NCBI GenBank assembly: GCA_936941155.1
Contig: CAKZJE010000112.1
Coordinates: 1 to 59,760 of the forward strand
Direction of reading: 5' to 3'
DNA: 59,760 nt
DNA from: an uncultured Methylomonas sp.
GTDB taxonomy: Bacteria; Pseudomonadota; Gammaproteobacteria; Methylococcales; Methylomonadaceae
This document shows positions 29,280 to 38,030 of this stretch, piece after piece. The notes beneath the pieces were generated by a model. It saw only the letters and a list, made by a program, of their open reading frames with translations. It was not told the DNA's origin and did not search any database. Numbering within the stretch: the first letter of the stretch is position 1; each line of letters opens with the position of its first letter. The position numbers and the translations under genes are program-made.

Positions 29280-30185
29280 TTAAAACACGTTAGGAGTTCC
29301 AAAAAACGCAATAACAAACAGTGCTAATGCGCCACCAGCACGAATCAAAAATCCTTGTCCTTTCCAACTGACTTTTAGCATTCCTGGAACAACTGCACCA
29401 AATACAGCCATTACTAGACTTAAGATAATTCTTAACATTGCTGCAATATTTTTATCAGCTATTGGCACATTACGAATCGCTAAAAAAACGATAGCTCCAA
29501 TAAATAAAAACCCAGTCAAATAAACTATTAGTTTTTCCCATGTTTGGGCATGATAGCTAGTCATTTTTTCAGTTTTTTCTTGTTCATTAATTGTCATTTC
29601 ATTTGCCTGTAGTTGTTTTACATCACCATAATAATTATAAACATTAGCTAGTTTTTGTCTTTCTTCCGGTTTTTCAATTCCATTCAGCAATTCTGAAACA
29701 CTATAATTCTTTCGTAATTTACCGACAAAGTATTCATCTTTCCCCGCCGATTCATAACCGATTAATTCCGCATATTCCACCTTAACATCAGGATTATCCG
29801 GCAACGGCACTAATTCAATCGGCGGTTTTTTCCATTCAAAACTGGCATGAATATCCTGCAACGCTTTACGAATCACGGCAAAATAATCGCGTTTTTGTTC
29901 GCCTTTCACCACAATCGTCAACAGCCTGTCCTGATAATTCACCCTGACCACCGCTTGACTGTTAAAGCTTTGATTTTTCAGCAACACGCCTTTGCGCCAT
30001 TGGATGCGGTTATCAATATCCTGATGCAAAGCGACAATAAAACGCGGCATAATCGAATCATCCAGATAGTCGTATAAAATCTGAAAGCGCAACACTTGCC
30101 CGCTGTCATCAAAAGCAAACTCCGGCTCTTCGGGTTTTAATAATTGCGGAATTAACACGGCGTGATCATTGAGGCGATAACTCAA
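29280..30185 (-). pseudogene. C-terminal COR-domain fragment of a Roco protein with membrane tail
   Basis: The 301-residue frame reads like the COR-B region of bacterial Roco proteins: PQLLKPEEPEF, SIMPRFIVALHQDI, VPLPDNPDVKVEYAELI, and SVSELLNGIEKPEERQKL. It then has three hydrophobic segments (about 216-300). The LRR and Roc GTPase parts are missing. The frame starts with a TTG and stays open upstream (KLKRYIKIIKAIESLS) to a stop near 30238, inside the preceding gene, so no natural start is visible. It is probably a truncated remnant, though expression from TTG is possible. The identification rests on motif recall. Confidence 0.65.
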
Positions 30186-30225
30186 ACTTTCTATTGCTTT
30201 AATAATTTTGATGTAACGCTTAAGT

Positions 30226-30906
30226 TTATCGGCATTTGAAATATTTTACATTTGTATTCGTATCGGTAGCTGGTTCAGGGGATGAACACCATTTATCTAA
30301 ATTAACTAAAAACGCATCTTTTCCAAAAGAAATATTGCGCATTCTGGGTAAGTCATTATTTGCAGACTGATAATCTCCATATCGTTTTACACTTCTAAAA
30401 AAACCTAATCGAAGATATAGTTCCGAACCTTTCTCTCTTCTTATTTCATCAAGTGCAGATGAAATAGTATTATCTGCTCCAAATACTATTCCCCAGTTTT
30501 TTGATGGCCATAGACATTGAGTATCAACTTTAATAAATAATATAGATATGTTCAATGTAGGAGCATTGGGTTTTAAGCAAGTCAGAAAAGTTTCTTTATA
30601 CGAATCACTAGATTCTGCTGGCTGTGAAGCCATTGATTCAAGCCCAATATTTTTTGTCGTATCTGGTATACACTTCTGAATTACTGATTGAAATTCTGGC
30701 TTATTGATGTTGCTACCTTCTATAACAACCGTTACAGTAGCTCGTTGTTCAGTCTGTTTAATCATTGGAGATGGAGTATCAAATAAACCGGTTTTTATCC
30801 ATTCTGTTTTAGAGCAAGAAGATAATCGAACTTCTCCAGCATGAAACTCCATACTCATAACATTAAACGTAACTACGCTTAATAAAAATGCAACGATATT
30901 TTTCAT
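30226..30906 (-). CDS. Secreted protein of unknown function
   Basis: The 226-residue protein has a signal peptide (MKNIVAFLLSVVTFNVMSM) with cleavage around residue 19. The mature part has several Cys residues (SSCSKTEW, KCIPDTTK, FLTCLKPN, TQCLWPSKNW), so disulfides are likely in the periplasm. No domain is recognised. It starts 1 base after the upstream gene at 30908 and is co-transcribed with it. Confidence 0.6.
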   Translation of the reverse strand: MKNIVAFLLSVVTFNVMSMEFHAGEVRLSSCSKTEWIKTGLFDTPSPMIKQTEQRATVTVVIEGSNINKPEFQSVIQKCIPDTTKNIGLESMASQPAESSDSYKETFLTCLKPNAPTLNISILFIKVDTQCLWPSKNWGIVFGADNTISSALDEIRREKGSELYLRLGFFRSVKRYGDYQSANNDLPRMRNISFGKDAFLVNLDKWCSSPEPATDTNTNVKYFKCR

Positions 30907-30907
30907 T

Positions 30908-31321
30908 TTAATTTCTCTCCAAAATTTTCATTTTACAGTCGTTAATACTGTTTTTTGCTATTTTATTTTTATCATCATTCAAACTTGAGTTTTTAACTTT
31001 AATGTCTTTTATAGCACCTTGTAATGCGTTAGATTGAGGTGAACCAAAAATTTCTATATATTTATCAATTTCTGTTAAGTTTTTTTCAACATCTGATTGT
31101 AACTCCATAATTTTTAGTATATTTTCAATTTCACACTGACTAATAGCCACATTTTTTTGGGTTGTAACATAGACGTTTACAGAAGCCGTGCCAGCAACTC
31201 CTACTAAGCCCAAAAGATATATAACTTTCTGATAAGATTCTAATATTTTGATAAAATTATCTAGCCAATTATCTTCTTGTGGTATTTCTAATTTTTGATC
31301 ATTATTATTTGCCATAAACAT
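30908..31321 (-). CDS. Single-span membrane protein of unknown function
   Basis: The 137-residue protein has one membrane helix (VIYLLGLVGVAGTASVNVYV, about 33-52) and a helical C-terminus that may be a coiled coil (LKIMELQSDVEKNLTEIDKYIE). Codon use is A/T-rich compared with xfp. It forms a two-gene unit with the secreted protein downstream. The family is not recognised. Next to it lie the Roco remnant and toxin-antitoxin genes. Confidence 0.58.
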   Translation of the reverse strand: MFMANNNDQKLEIPQEDNWLDNFIKILESYQKVIYLLGLVGVAGTASVNVYVTTQKNVAISQCEIENILKIMELQSDVEKNLTEIDKYIEIFGSPQSNALQGAIKDIKVKNSSLNDDKNKIAKNSINDCKMKILERN

Positions 31322-31448
31322 TCTCCTAACTTTTAATTAAATACTATTCTTTAAACTATAATATTATTTTCCAATTCTAAAAAGCTATTTTGGCTTTGCC
31401 ATTTTAAATTCCTTCGCTTCTCAACAACTTAGGCCACCGCTGCGCAAT

Positions 31449-31512
31449 CTGTTTTGAACAGGATTTAACGGATTTTTCGATTGCACGATTAATCCTGTCC
31501 ATCCTGAAATCG
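31449..31512. repeat. Dispersed repeat (AACAGGAT...CCTGTCCATCCTG type)
   Basis: ttttgaacaggattt and aatcctgtccatcctgaaa recur, in shorter or degenerate form, near 32452-32480 and 33112-33165. The copies sit beside each toxin-antitoxin pair. Confidence 0.55.
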
Positions 31513-31533
31513 TAAAAATCGTGTTCAAATCCA

Positions 31534-32043
31534 TTAAATTTGACCATCCAAAATCTCAGCCAACGTGCTAAACGGCAGAAAAAGCTGCAATGGATAAGAC
31601 GGCACAGGTAAAAAACCAAATTTTTGATAAAACATAGCCGCTTGTGCATCTTTCGCATCCACAAACAACGCTACCGCTCCGACCAACTGATAAACCTGAT
31701 AAGCACGACTCAACGCCTCAAACAACAACGCCTTGCCAATACCGCGACCTTGCTGCGATTTCGCAATCGCTAACCGCGCGAGTTTAATCACTGGCAACAC
31801 AGTACGCGGCAACTTTTTTGCAACGGCTTCAGGCAACAAGTGATAATCAATTTCGCTTAAAGTCAGCGTGAAAAAGCCAACAACTTCAAATGGCACATTT
31901 TCATCCACCGCAACAAATGTTTTCGATAAGCCTTTTTCACTGTGCTGAAACGCCGTTTTTGCTAAATAATCGTTTAATGCAGTCACGCCGCAATCAAACG
32001 CATTGCGCTGATGTTGACGAGTTAAAACTTCAATTCTAAGCAT
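31534..32043 (-). CDS. GNAT-family toxin (TacT-like)
   Basis: The 169-residue protein starts MLRIEVLTRQHQRNAFDCGV, a common opening of TacT-type toxins, with the acetyl-CoA loop QQGRGIGKALL and the DAQAAMFYQKFGF strand. It probably acetylates aminoacyl-tRNA. It overlaps the upstream antitoxin by 8 bases. It is less A/T-rich than the GNAT toxin at 11002. Confidence 0.88.
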   Translation of the reverse strand: MLRIEVLTRQHQRNAFDCGVTALNDYLAKTAFQHSEKGLSKTFVAVDENVPFEVVGFFTLTLSEIDYHLLPEAVAKKLPRTVLPVIKLARLAIAKSQQGRGIGKALLFEALSRAYQVYQLVGAVALFVDAKDAQAAMFYQKFGFLPVPSYPLQLFLPFSTLAEILDGQI

Positions 32044-32386
32044 GACTAATCAACTGCTTATGCCATTTAGCCGCATCTTTTAATGCTTCATTAGCTTTAG
32101 GGGGATTTTCCAAAGCTTGCAAAAAAAACGCCATATCCTCCGCTTTTAAATGAATGGCTTGCTCTTCATTATTTTCCTTGATTTTAAAACATGGCTCAAT
32201 TAAATCACCGACTATTTTCGCTTTACCCGCAATAGAAGCAGGCGGCTGACGACGTTTTTTTAATACATTTATCGCCTGATTTTCTTTTAATTGCGCAATT
32301 AATTTTTCCACTTCAATTAAAGATTCTTCGGTTAATTCATCAATTTGATGAATCACATTTAATTTGTGTTCTGCAATAGTTGTCAT
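32036..32386 (-). CDS. Chimeric antitoxin of the GNAT toxin
   Basis: The 116-residue protein is two pieces. The N-terminal 34 residues (MTTIAEHKLNVIHQIDELTE and on) are a near copy of the start of the ParE antitoxin at 32764. The C-terminal part (LKAEDMAFFLQALENPPKAN then EALKDAAKWHKQ) is the toxin-binding tail typical of DUF1778 (TacA) antitoxins. The middle (PPASIAGKAKIVGDLIEPC) is a linker resembling ParD/PHD tails. A domain swap between neighbours is the simplest reading. Confidence 0.78.
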   Translation of the reverse strand: MTTIAEHKLNVIHQIDELTEESLIEVEKLIAQLKENQAINVLKKRRQPPASIAGKAKIVGDLIEPCFKIKENNEEQAIHLKAEDMAFFLQALENPPKANEALKDAAKWHKQLISHA

Positions 32387-32489
32387 TTGTATTCCTCAAA
32401 AATTAAATTTTGTTTTATAAGCTTGTGTATCTCATCTTCGCTTCATTGTGTTTTTTGAACAGGACACACGGATTTTTTTATTAGCGAAA

Positions 32490-32780
32490 CTAAATCTCTA
32501 ACTCTGTCAATAACCGTGAACCATGCACAACCCGCACAATTTGAATTCCGTCAGCAATAATGCGATAAAAAATTAAATAGCTCCCAACTGGAAAATACCG
32601 TAATTCCGGCGCAATATCAGGACGCGCTGTCCCAAATTCAGGTTGTTCAATTAAAATTTCAAAGACATTTTCAAATTTTGCCAACATTTTATCAGCCGCA
32701 GTCAGATTATCTTTTGCAATATAAAGCCAAATCGCAATTAAATCCTCTTCCGCCTGAGCCGTTTTAAACAACATCGCCAT
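32490..32780 (-). CDS. ParE/RelE-type toxin
   Basis: The preferred ATG gives 96 residues (MAMLFKTAQAEEDLIAIWLY). It has the ParE-type pattern: AEEDLIAIWLYIA, then FEILIEQPEFGTARPDI and the strand YFPVGSYLIFYRI followed by VRVVHGSRLL. Such toxins block gyrase or cut mRNA. The frame is open to 32792, and either start overlaps the antitoxin. Confidence 0.85.
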   Translation of the reverse strand: MAMLFKTAQAEEDLIAIWLYIAKDNLTAADKMLAKFENVFEILIEQPEFGTARPDIAPELRYFPVGSYLIFYRIIADGIQIVRVVHGSRLLTELEI

Positions 32781-33045
32781 TATTAACCTCATTATGACGA
32801 CGTAAAGCTTCTTCTCGAATGGCTTGCATATTTAATTCTCCAGCGCAACCACTCGCTATTCCTTCATTCCACAATGTTTTAATATTCTCTATTTGTTGAG
32901 TAGAAAATTCTTTCGTTTTTATGTTGGATTGCGGTGTTTGTTTAAAACTCAATTTAGCAATTATTTTTTCTAATTCACACACTGATTCTTCGGATAATTG
33001 GTCAATTTGCCGAAATAAACTTAATTTGCGTTCTGCAATAGTCAT
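32764..33045 (-). CDS. Antitoxin of the ParE-type toxin
   Basis: The 93-residue protein starts MTIAERKLSLFRQIDQLSEE, a DUF2281-like helical N-terminus. Its C-terminus (IREEALRRHNEVNNGDVV) overlaps the toxin start. The N-terminus is shared with the GNAT antitoxin 380 bases downstream. Confidence 0.8.
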   Translation of the reverse strand: MTIAERKLSLFRQIDQLSEESVCELEKIIAKLSFKQTPQSNIKTKEFSTQQIENIKTLWNEGIASGCAGELNMQAIREEALRRHNEVNNGDVV

Positions 33046-33111
33046 TTTGTATTCCTCACGTTAAATTCTAAAGTTTTATAAGCTGGTGTCGCTTATTTTC
33101 TCGCCTCATTG

Positions 33112-33165
33112 TGTTTTTTGAACAGGACACGCGGTTTTTTCGATTGCACACATCCTGTCCATCCT
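33112..33165. repeat. Copy of the CAGGACAC...CCTGTCCATCCTG repeat
   Basis: gtgttttttgaacaggacac is shared with 32450-32470, and catcctgtccatcctgaag with 31490-31510. The stretch is upstream of the ParE antitoxin and helps show that the two toxin-antitoxin pairs are related by duplication. Confidence 0.6.
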
Positions 33166-33229
33166 GAAGTTTGTTAAATTGCGTTAAACATTTATTCTCG
33201 TTTAATAATGCACCAAACACTTTGAAGTT

Positions 33230-33817
33230 TTACATCACCGGCAGCGTTTCTTGCATACTCGCCCGCGTGGAAAAATCAGCCAACCACGCTTGCAATTTCG
33301 GATACATGCCTTCTGCATTCAAATGTGGCGCACGGAAATTAATGTAATCCACCGCACACGCCACTGAAATACTCGCCAACGAAAAATCCGCCAATTCCGC
33401 TAAATGTTCTTCACAATACTGCAAAACCAATCCGCAATTAATATCCAGATGTTGCAAATACTTAGGATTAAAATCCAAAGGATGTCGAACTTTTTCCAAA
33501 TACATTGCAACCGTCGCATCCATCAATCCATCGGCTAACGCTTGCCAACGCAAAATCGCAAAACGTTGTGCAGATGGAATCAAAATCGGTGCGTTATTTA
33601 AGCTGTCGATATATTCACAAATCACCGGACTATCAAACAGGCTTTGTCCATCATCCAAAATCAGGGCGGGAATTTTCCCCAATGGATTCGCCGCCAACAA
33701 CGTCGGGCTTTTTTTCAGTAAATCTTCTTCAATTAATTCCAATGGAATATTTTTTTCCAATGCCATCACCTGTGCTTTCCGCGCATACGGTGAACGTTTT
33801 GTATATAAAAGTTGCAT
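33230..33817 (-). CDS. Glutathione S-transferase-like protein
   Basis: The 195-residue protein has the GST thioredoxin-like N-terminus MQLLYTKRSPYARKAQVMAL with the SPYARK start of helix 1, the cis-Pro strand NPLGKIPALILDDG, and the SPVICEYID glutathione site. The C-terminal helical domain follows. It resembles the SspA/GstB-type group. Substrate is unknown. Confidence 0.87.
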   Translation of the reverse strand: MQLLYTKRSPYARKAQVMALEKNIPLELIEEDLLKKSPTLLAANPLGKIPALILDDGQSLFDSPVICEYIDSLNNAPILIPSAQRFAILRWQALADGLMDATVAMYLEKVRHPLDFNPKYLQHLDINCGLVLQYCEEHLAELADFSLASISVACAVDYINFRAPHLNAEGMYPKLQAWLADFSTRASMQETLPVM

Positions 33818-33838
33818 GTTAATCCTCTTGTGTTTGCC

Positions 33839-34229
33839 TTATGTGTGACATTGTTTGGAAGCTTCTTTGTAAATCTGAATTTTAGTTAATTCGCCACAAT
33901 CCAACCACACGCCATGATGCTGGCTGCATTTATTGATGATAATGCCGGATGAATATTGATAATTCATTGCCGGCATCGCTCTTTCGCATTCAGGACAATT
34001 TAAATGCCGCTGCAATTCTGCCTCTGGCACACCCGCTTTGCCAAATTCCTGCAAATCCGCATCGCGCTCTTGCTCTGTCTTCCGTGTTAATAATCCCCTT
34101 TAAACTCGCAAAGCTCAGCCAAATCCCTTTGCATTGATGACACAGATGCACTGGCACGCCTTCATAATGATTCGCTGTTAAAACACCACAGCCATTCACA
34201 CAGTTTAAGTCTTTATCAACTAACATCAT
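33839..34229 (-). pseudogene. Zinc-ribbon (TFIIB-type) protein split by a frameshift
   Basis: Two frames together make one protein. The first (34229 leftward) has MMLVDKDLNCVNGCG and CHQCKGIWLSFASLKGIIN, then runs out of frame. The second, shifted by one base near 34075-34090, continues DADLQEFGKAGVPEAELQRH, CPECERAMPAMNYQYSSG and NKCSQHHGVWLDCGELTKIQ. The pair of GIWL/GVWLD motifs is the tandem zf-TFIIB pattern. The break could be a real mutation or a sequencing error. Confidence 0.75.
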
Positions 34230-34237
34230 TTCTCTCG

Positions 34238-35002
34238 TTACATTAGCGGTAAAAGTTGAGGTAATAATTTGCCATTGGTGACAAACACTTGTTTCGGGAA
34301 TAAGCCTTCATTTCCAGCAAAATCGGTGACGGTCGCACCGGCTTCGCGGGCAATCACCGCTCCTGCTGCCACATCGTATAAATTCAGTTCTTGTTCCCAA
34401 AACGCATCGAGTTGTCCGTCGGCGACTAAACACACATCCACAGCCGCAGAACCTAAGCGGCGTTGTCCGGTGGTGTGATTGGCAATCCGGCAAAACCGCG
34501 CCAAATTATTATCATCCAAATGCGAACGCAAACACGCAAAGCCAGTGCCTATCATGGAGTTTTCTAAATCTTCTTCCGCAGAAACCGCAATCGGCTCACC
34601 ATTTTTGAATGCGCCCTGCCCTTTTTGCGCTGAGTAGTAATCATCCAAAGCGGGCGCGTACACAATTCCTGCAACCAGTTCTTGATTAATTTCTAACGCC
34701 ACACTAATTGACCAATAATATTGTCCTTTTGAAAACGAATGCGTGCCGTCAATCGGGTCAACAATCCAACGATTAGTTTGATTGGCTGATTGCCCGCTTT
34801 CTTCGCCCCAAAATCCATATTCAGGATATTGCGCGGTGAGTGCTTGTTGCAAAAAAGCCTCCACTGCAACATCAGCGGCGGTCACAAAATCACGCGGACT
34901 TTTTTTATTCACCGCTAAGTGTTTTAAATCTTTAAAATAGGTTAAGGCAATGGCTCCGGCTTCGCGGATAATCGGTTCAAGAACAGCAAGGGAAATAGAC
35001 AT
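34238..35002 (-). CDS. Inositol-monophosphatase family phosphatase
   Basis: The 254-residue protein has the metal-binding motifs WGEESG (about 60-65), WIVDPIDGTHSF (about 79-90), and the final NLYDVAAGAVIAREAGA. It is a lithium-sensitive-type sugar or nucleotide phosphatase; HisN, SuhB, and CysQ share these motifs, so the exact substrate cannot be fixed. It starts with ATG and ends 8 bases before the frameshifted gene. Confidence 0.88.
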   Translation of the reverse strand: MSISLAVLEPIIREAGAIALTYFKDLKHLAVNKKSPRDFVTAADVAVEAFLQQALTAQYPEYGFWGEESGQSANQTNRWIVDPIDGTHSFSKGQYYWSISVALEINQELVAGIVYAPALDDYYSAQKGQGAFKNGEPIAVSAEEDLENSMIGTGFACLRSHLDDNNLARFCRIANHTTGQRRLGSAAVDVCLVADGQLDAFWEQELNLYDVAAGAVIAREAGATVTDFAGNEGLFPKQVFVTNGKLLPQLLPLM

Positions 35003-35207
35003 TTATAGACAAACCTTCATGTGAAAAAATGGGAGTAAATTCTGCATTCACCTTAGCGACTGTTCTGGATTTTGGCAAGCAGTTTTAATTGCGCTAATAT
35101 GCCTTGAGTGTTACAAAATAAAGACTTGCCAATTGTTTTTGCTCGGTGAATTGAGAGCAAAATTTTTAGGATAAACCCTTCATAATCCGCCAGTGCGAGG
35201 TCTCGCC

Positions 35208-35483
35208 ATGAAACAAGATAAAAAAAACTTTCGCCATGAATCGCTGCAAGATGCGCAGTCGATTTTAAAGATTTTAAATGCGGTGGTTGAGGGATTGGAA
35301 AAGGGGAAATTATCGTTGCGTGATGATGAGGATGAAATTATTCTCAATCCGCAGGGATTATTGCAGCTGAAGATGACCGCAAATCAAGAGGGGAATCGTT
35401 ACAATTTTGGTTTAAAAGTCAGTTGGCAAATTGAAAGCGAACAATCTATTCAGAAAAAGACGTTGCATGTTGACGCTGATTAA
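35208..35483 (+). CDS. Amphi-Trp domain protein
   Basis: The preferred ATG at 35208 follows a GCGAGG ribosome site, giving about 91 residues (MKQDKKNFRHESLQDAQS). The pattern HES...ILKILNAVVEGLEKGKLSL and the last strand LKVSW are those of amphi-Trp domain proteins. Function is unknown. A hairpin ends it. Confidence 0.75.
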   Translation: MKQDKKNFRHESLQDAQSILKILNAVVEGLEKGKLSLRDDEDEIILNPQGLLQLKMTANQEGNRYNFGLKVSWQIESEQSIQKKTLHVDAD

Positions 35484-35486
35484 GAC

Positions 35487-35520
35487 AAACCTGACAGGTC
35501 TTTGAGACCTGTCAGGTTTT
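35487..35520. terminator. Bidirectional hairpin between amphi-Trp and methyltransferase genes
   Basis: aaacctgacaggtc and gacctgtcaggttt flank a short tttga loop, with a T-run after it on the plus strand. It sits between two convergent genes. Confidence 0.75.
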
Positions 35521-35528
35521 ATTCTGCG

Positions 35529-36173
35529 TTATTTCTGCATAATTTTATAAATGTAATGCTCTCCGGCATGATTGCAAATGCTATCTTCAACTTTCACTGA
35601 AAAACCAAATTCCGCACAAACATTTTTAGGATCATGTTCCGCGCCCACAAACTGCGAGTACGGCACATAAATCCGGGTTTCTTTGGTAATGTAATTGCCG
35701 ACTTGACTAAAAAACCGCTCCAAAATTTCCCGCCCGCCATCTTCATTCAATCCAAAAGTGCCATTTGATGGATAATAATTAAAATTAAACATAATCAAAT
35801 CAAAGGTTTTAATCGGCACATTGGAAAACAAATCGCTGAATAAAAAATCAACGTTGGTCAACTCAGGATTTCGGTCTTTATTATCTAACGCACACCTCAC
35901 CGCGTCTGGATTAAAATCGACTCCTAAAACCCTGTCACAGCCCATTTTCCGCAATAAAAACGTAAAATAACCACTGCCGCATCCCATATCTAACGCAGAT
36001 TCAGCCGGCTGCTGTTCCAAGATAAATTTGCCCACAAAAGGGCTGGTGAGTCCAAAATCGGATGGAAACACATTTTTCGCTATTGCAAGCGTAATTCCAT
36101 CTAATTGCGTGATATACGGTTGTTTCTTCAAATACGTCGCTAAATCTTGCTCTCTATCGGCAATGCTAATCAT
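35529..36173 (-). CDS. Class I SAM-dependent methyltransferase
   Basis: The 214-residue protein has the SAM-binding motif LDMGCGSGYFTFLL (about 54-67), the acidic strand end VLGVDFNPDAV, and FNFNYYPSNG in the position of the catalytic NPPY motif of PrmC-like enzymes, here changed. Substrate is unknown; RNA or protein N-methylation is typical of the family. It is transcribed from the glmU side, 26 bases upstream. Confidence 0.82.
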   Translation of the reverse strand: MISIADREQDLATYLKKQPYITQLDGITLAIAKNVFPSDFGLTSPFVGKFILEQQPAESALDMGCGSGYFTFLLRKMGCDRVLGVDFNPDAVRCALDNKDRNPELTNVDFLFSDLFSNVPIKTFDLIMFNFNYYPSNGTFGLNEDGGREILERFFSQVGNYITKETRIYVPYSQFVGAEHDPKNVCAEFGFSVKVEDSICNHAGEHYIYKIMQK

Positions 36174-36199
36174 TGGCTGTTCCTATTGATTTTAAAAGA

Positions 36200-37564
36200 C
36201 TATTTTTTAACCGGACGTTGCCACGTTGGTATGCTCATTTGTTTTGTTCGGCTTAAAGTCAACTGCTCGGCGGGCGTGTCTTTGGTAATCGTTGAACCCG
36301 CGCCAATCGTGGCATTTTTTCCCACCGTCACGGGGGCGACTAATTGCGTATCAGAGCCAATAAACGCGCCGTCTTCAATCACCGTTTGAAATTTATTCAC
36401 GCCATCATAATTGCAAGTGATTGTGCCTGCGCCAATATTCACGCCGCTACCGACAAGGCTATCACCAATATAACTTAAGTGATTGATTTTGCTGCCCACG
36501 CCGACAGTCGATTTTTTAATTTCCACAAAATTGCCAATATGCACATCATTGGCTAATTGCGCTTCGGGTCTTAATCTAGCAAAAGGCCCAACGCGGCAAT
36601 TTGCGCCAACAGTAGCGTTTTCAATCACCGAATGCGAAAAAATTTCCACATTTTCGCCAATCACGGCATTTTTAATCACGCAGTTTGCGCCAATTTTCAC
36701 GTTATCGGCAATTTGATTCACGCCTTCAAACACCACATTCACATCAATTTCAATATCTTGTCCGAGTTGCGCAAAGTGTCCGCGCACATCAATTCGTGCA
36801 GGATCGCGCAGCGTTACGCCCGCTTCCATCAAGCGATTGGCTTGTTGCAATTGAAAAGCTCGCTCCAAATGCGCCAGTTGTTGGCGATTATTTACCCCCA
36901 GCACTTCGTCTTCGTTATGCGGCTGGTTGGTGATAACAGATAAACCGTCGTTGACCGCCATTTCAATAATATCAGTCAGATAATATTCTTTCTGCGCATT
37001 ATTATTGCCCAAACGCGCCAGCCAATTCTTCAATTTGCCGCCGTGCGTGGCGAGAATGCCAGTATTCACTTCGGTAATTTGTTTTTCCGCCTCCGTTGCA
37101 TCTTTTTGCTCCACAATTTTCAAAACGCGCTGATTATCATCACGCACAATGCGTCCATAACCAGTTGGATTTGCAAGAGAAACGGTTAATAACGCTAACG
37201 ATTTTTCAGACACATTCGTCAATAATGTGTCCAATGTCGTTTTTTGCAACAGAGGCACATCACCATAAAGCACCAACACTACATCATCATCTTGAATGTG
37301 ACTGGCGGCTTGTTGCACCGCGTGACCTGTGCCCAATTGCTGCGCCTGCTCAATCCACGTTACCTGCAACTGCGCCAACTGATTTTTCACCAACTCGCCG
37401 CCATGCCCGTAAATCACAAAAATCGCGTTATTTTCCAGTTGCGCACTGGTGTCATACACATGATGCAGCAAGGCGCGGTCGGCAATTTTATGCAGCACTT
37501 TCGGCAATTTTGAACGCATCCGCGTGCCTTGTCCGGCGGCGAGAATCAATGTTTTAATCTTCAT
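36200..37564 (-). CDS. glmU: Bifunctional GlmU
   Basis: The 454-residue protein is a full-length GlmU. It makes UDP-N-acetylglucosamine from glucosamine-1-phosphate in two steps. The N-terminal uridyltransferase has LILAAGQGTRMRSKLPKVLH (about 6-25). The C-terminal part is a left-handed beta-helix of hexapeptide repeats, ending with NIGAGTITCNYDGVNK and IGAGSTITKD for the acetyltransferase site. It is followed closely by the methyltransferase gene on the same strand. Confidence 0.97.
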   Translation of the reverse strand: MKIKTLILAAGQGTRMRSKLPKVLHKIADRALLHHVYDTSAQLENNAIFVIYGHGGELVKNQLAQLQVTWIEQAQQLGTGHAVQQAASHIQDDDVVLVLYGDVPLLQKTTLDTLLTNVSEKSLALLTVSLANPTGYGRIVRDDNQRVLKIVEQKDATEAEKQITEVNTGILATHGGKLKNWLARLGNNNAQKEYYLTDIIEMAVNDGLSVITNQPHNEDEVLGVNNRQQLAHLERAFQLQQANRLMEAGVTLRDPARIDVRGHFAQLGQDIEIDVNVVFEGVNQIADNVKIGANCVIKNAVIGENVEIFSHSVIENATVGANCRVGPFARLRPEAQLANDVHIGNFVEIKKSTVGVGSKINHLSYIGDSLVGSGVNIGAGTITCNYDGVNKFQTVIEDGAFIGSDTQLVAPVTVGKNATIGAGSTITKDTPAEQLTLSRTKQMSIPTWQRPVKK

Positions 37565-37649
37565 TTGGAGTTCCTAACTATTTGGAGAAAGAGTTTTCAT
37601 TGTTTTTGCGCTATTTTAACACGATGTTGTTTGTGCCATTTTGTGCAAA

Positions 37650-37835
37650 TGTCTGAAGCAGGATTTTCAGGATTAAAAGATTTTCAAGATAACGTAATCA
37701 TTTAAATTCTATGTAATCAAAGCAACGTAGCGGCACAATATTTTTCCTCTTTACGCGCTAAAATACCGTCTAACTGTTTTGAAAAACGAAGCTTATCCTG
37801 AAAATCCTAAAATCCTGACTATCCTGATTCAGACA
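37650..37835. repeat. 186-base inverted-repeat (MITE-like) element
   Basis: About 43 bases at each end are inverted: tgtctgaagcaggattttca at the left and the reverse complement of tgtctgaatcaggatagtca at the right, in a stretch with tandem aggat/atcct motifs. No gene lies inside. The rest of 37565-38030 shows no gene. Confidence 0.7.
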
Positions 37836-38030
37836 AAAAAACACGATAATTCAAACACATTTGCCTTTTACGCTTCACACAGAGAAACAAGCTGTTTGAA
37901 AAACCAACTCTGCGTTTATAATAGAAAATAAAAAATAATTTATTCGCACCAGAATTTAGACTGAGCAAGCCCATCACCCTTATTAATTTTGTAAGTTTCA
38001 AAGCTTACAATCCAACCGCAGATACTCATA

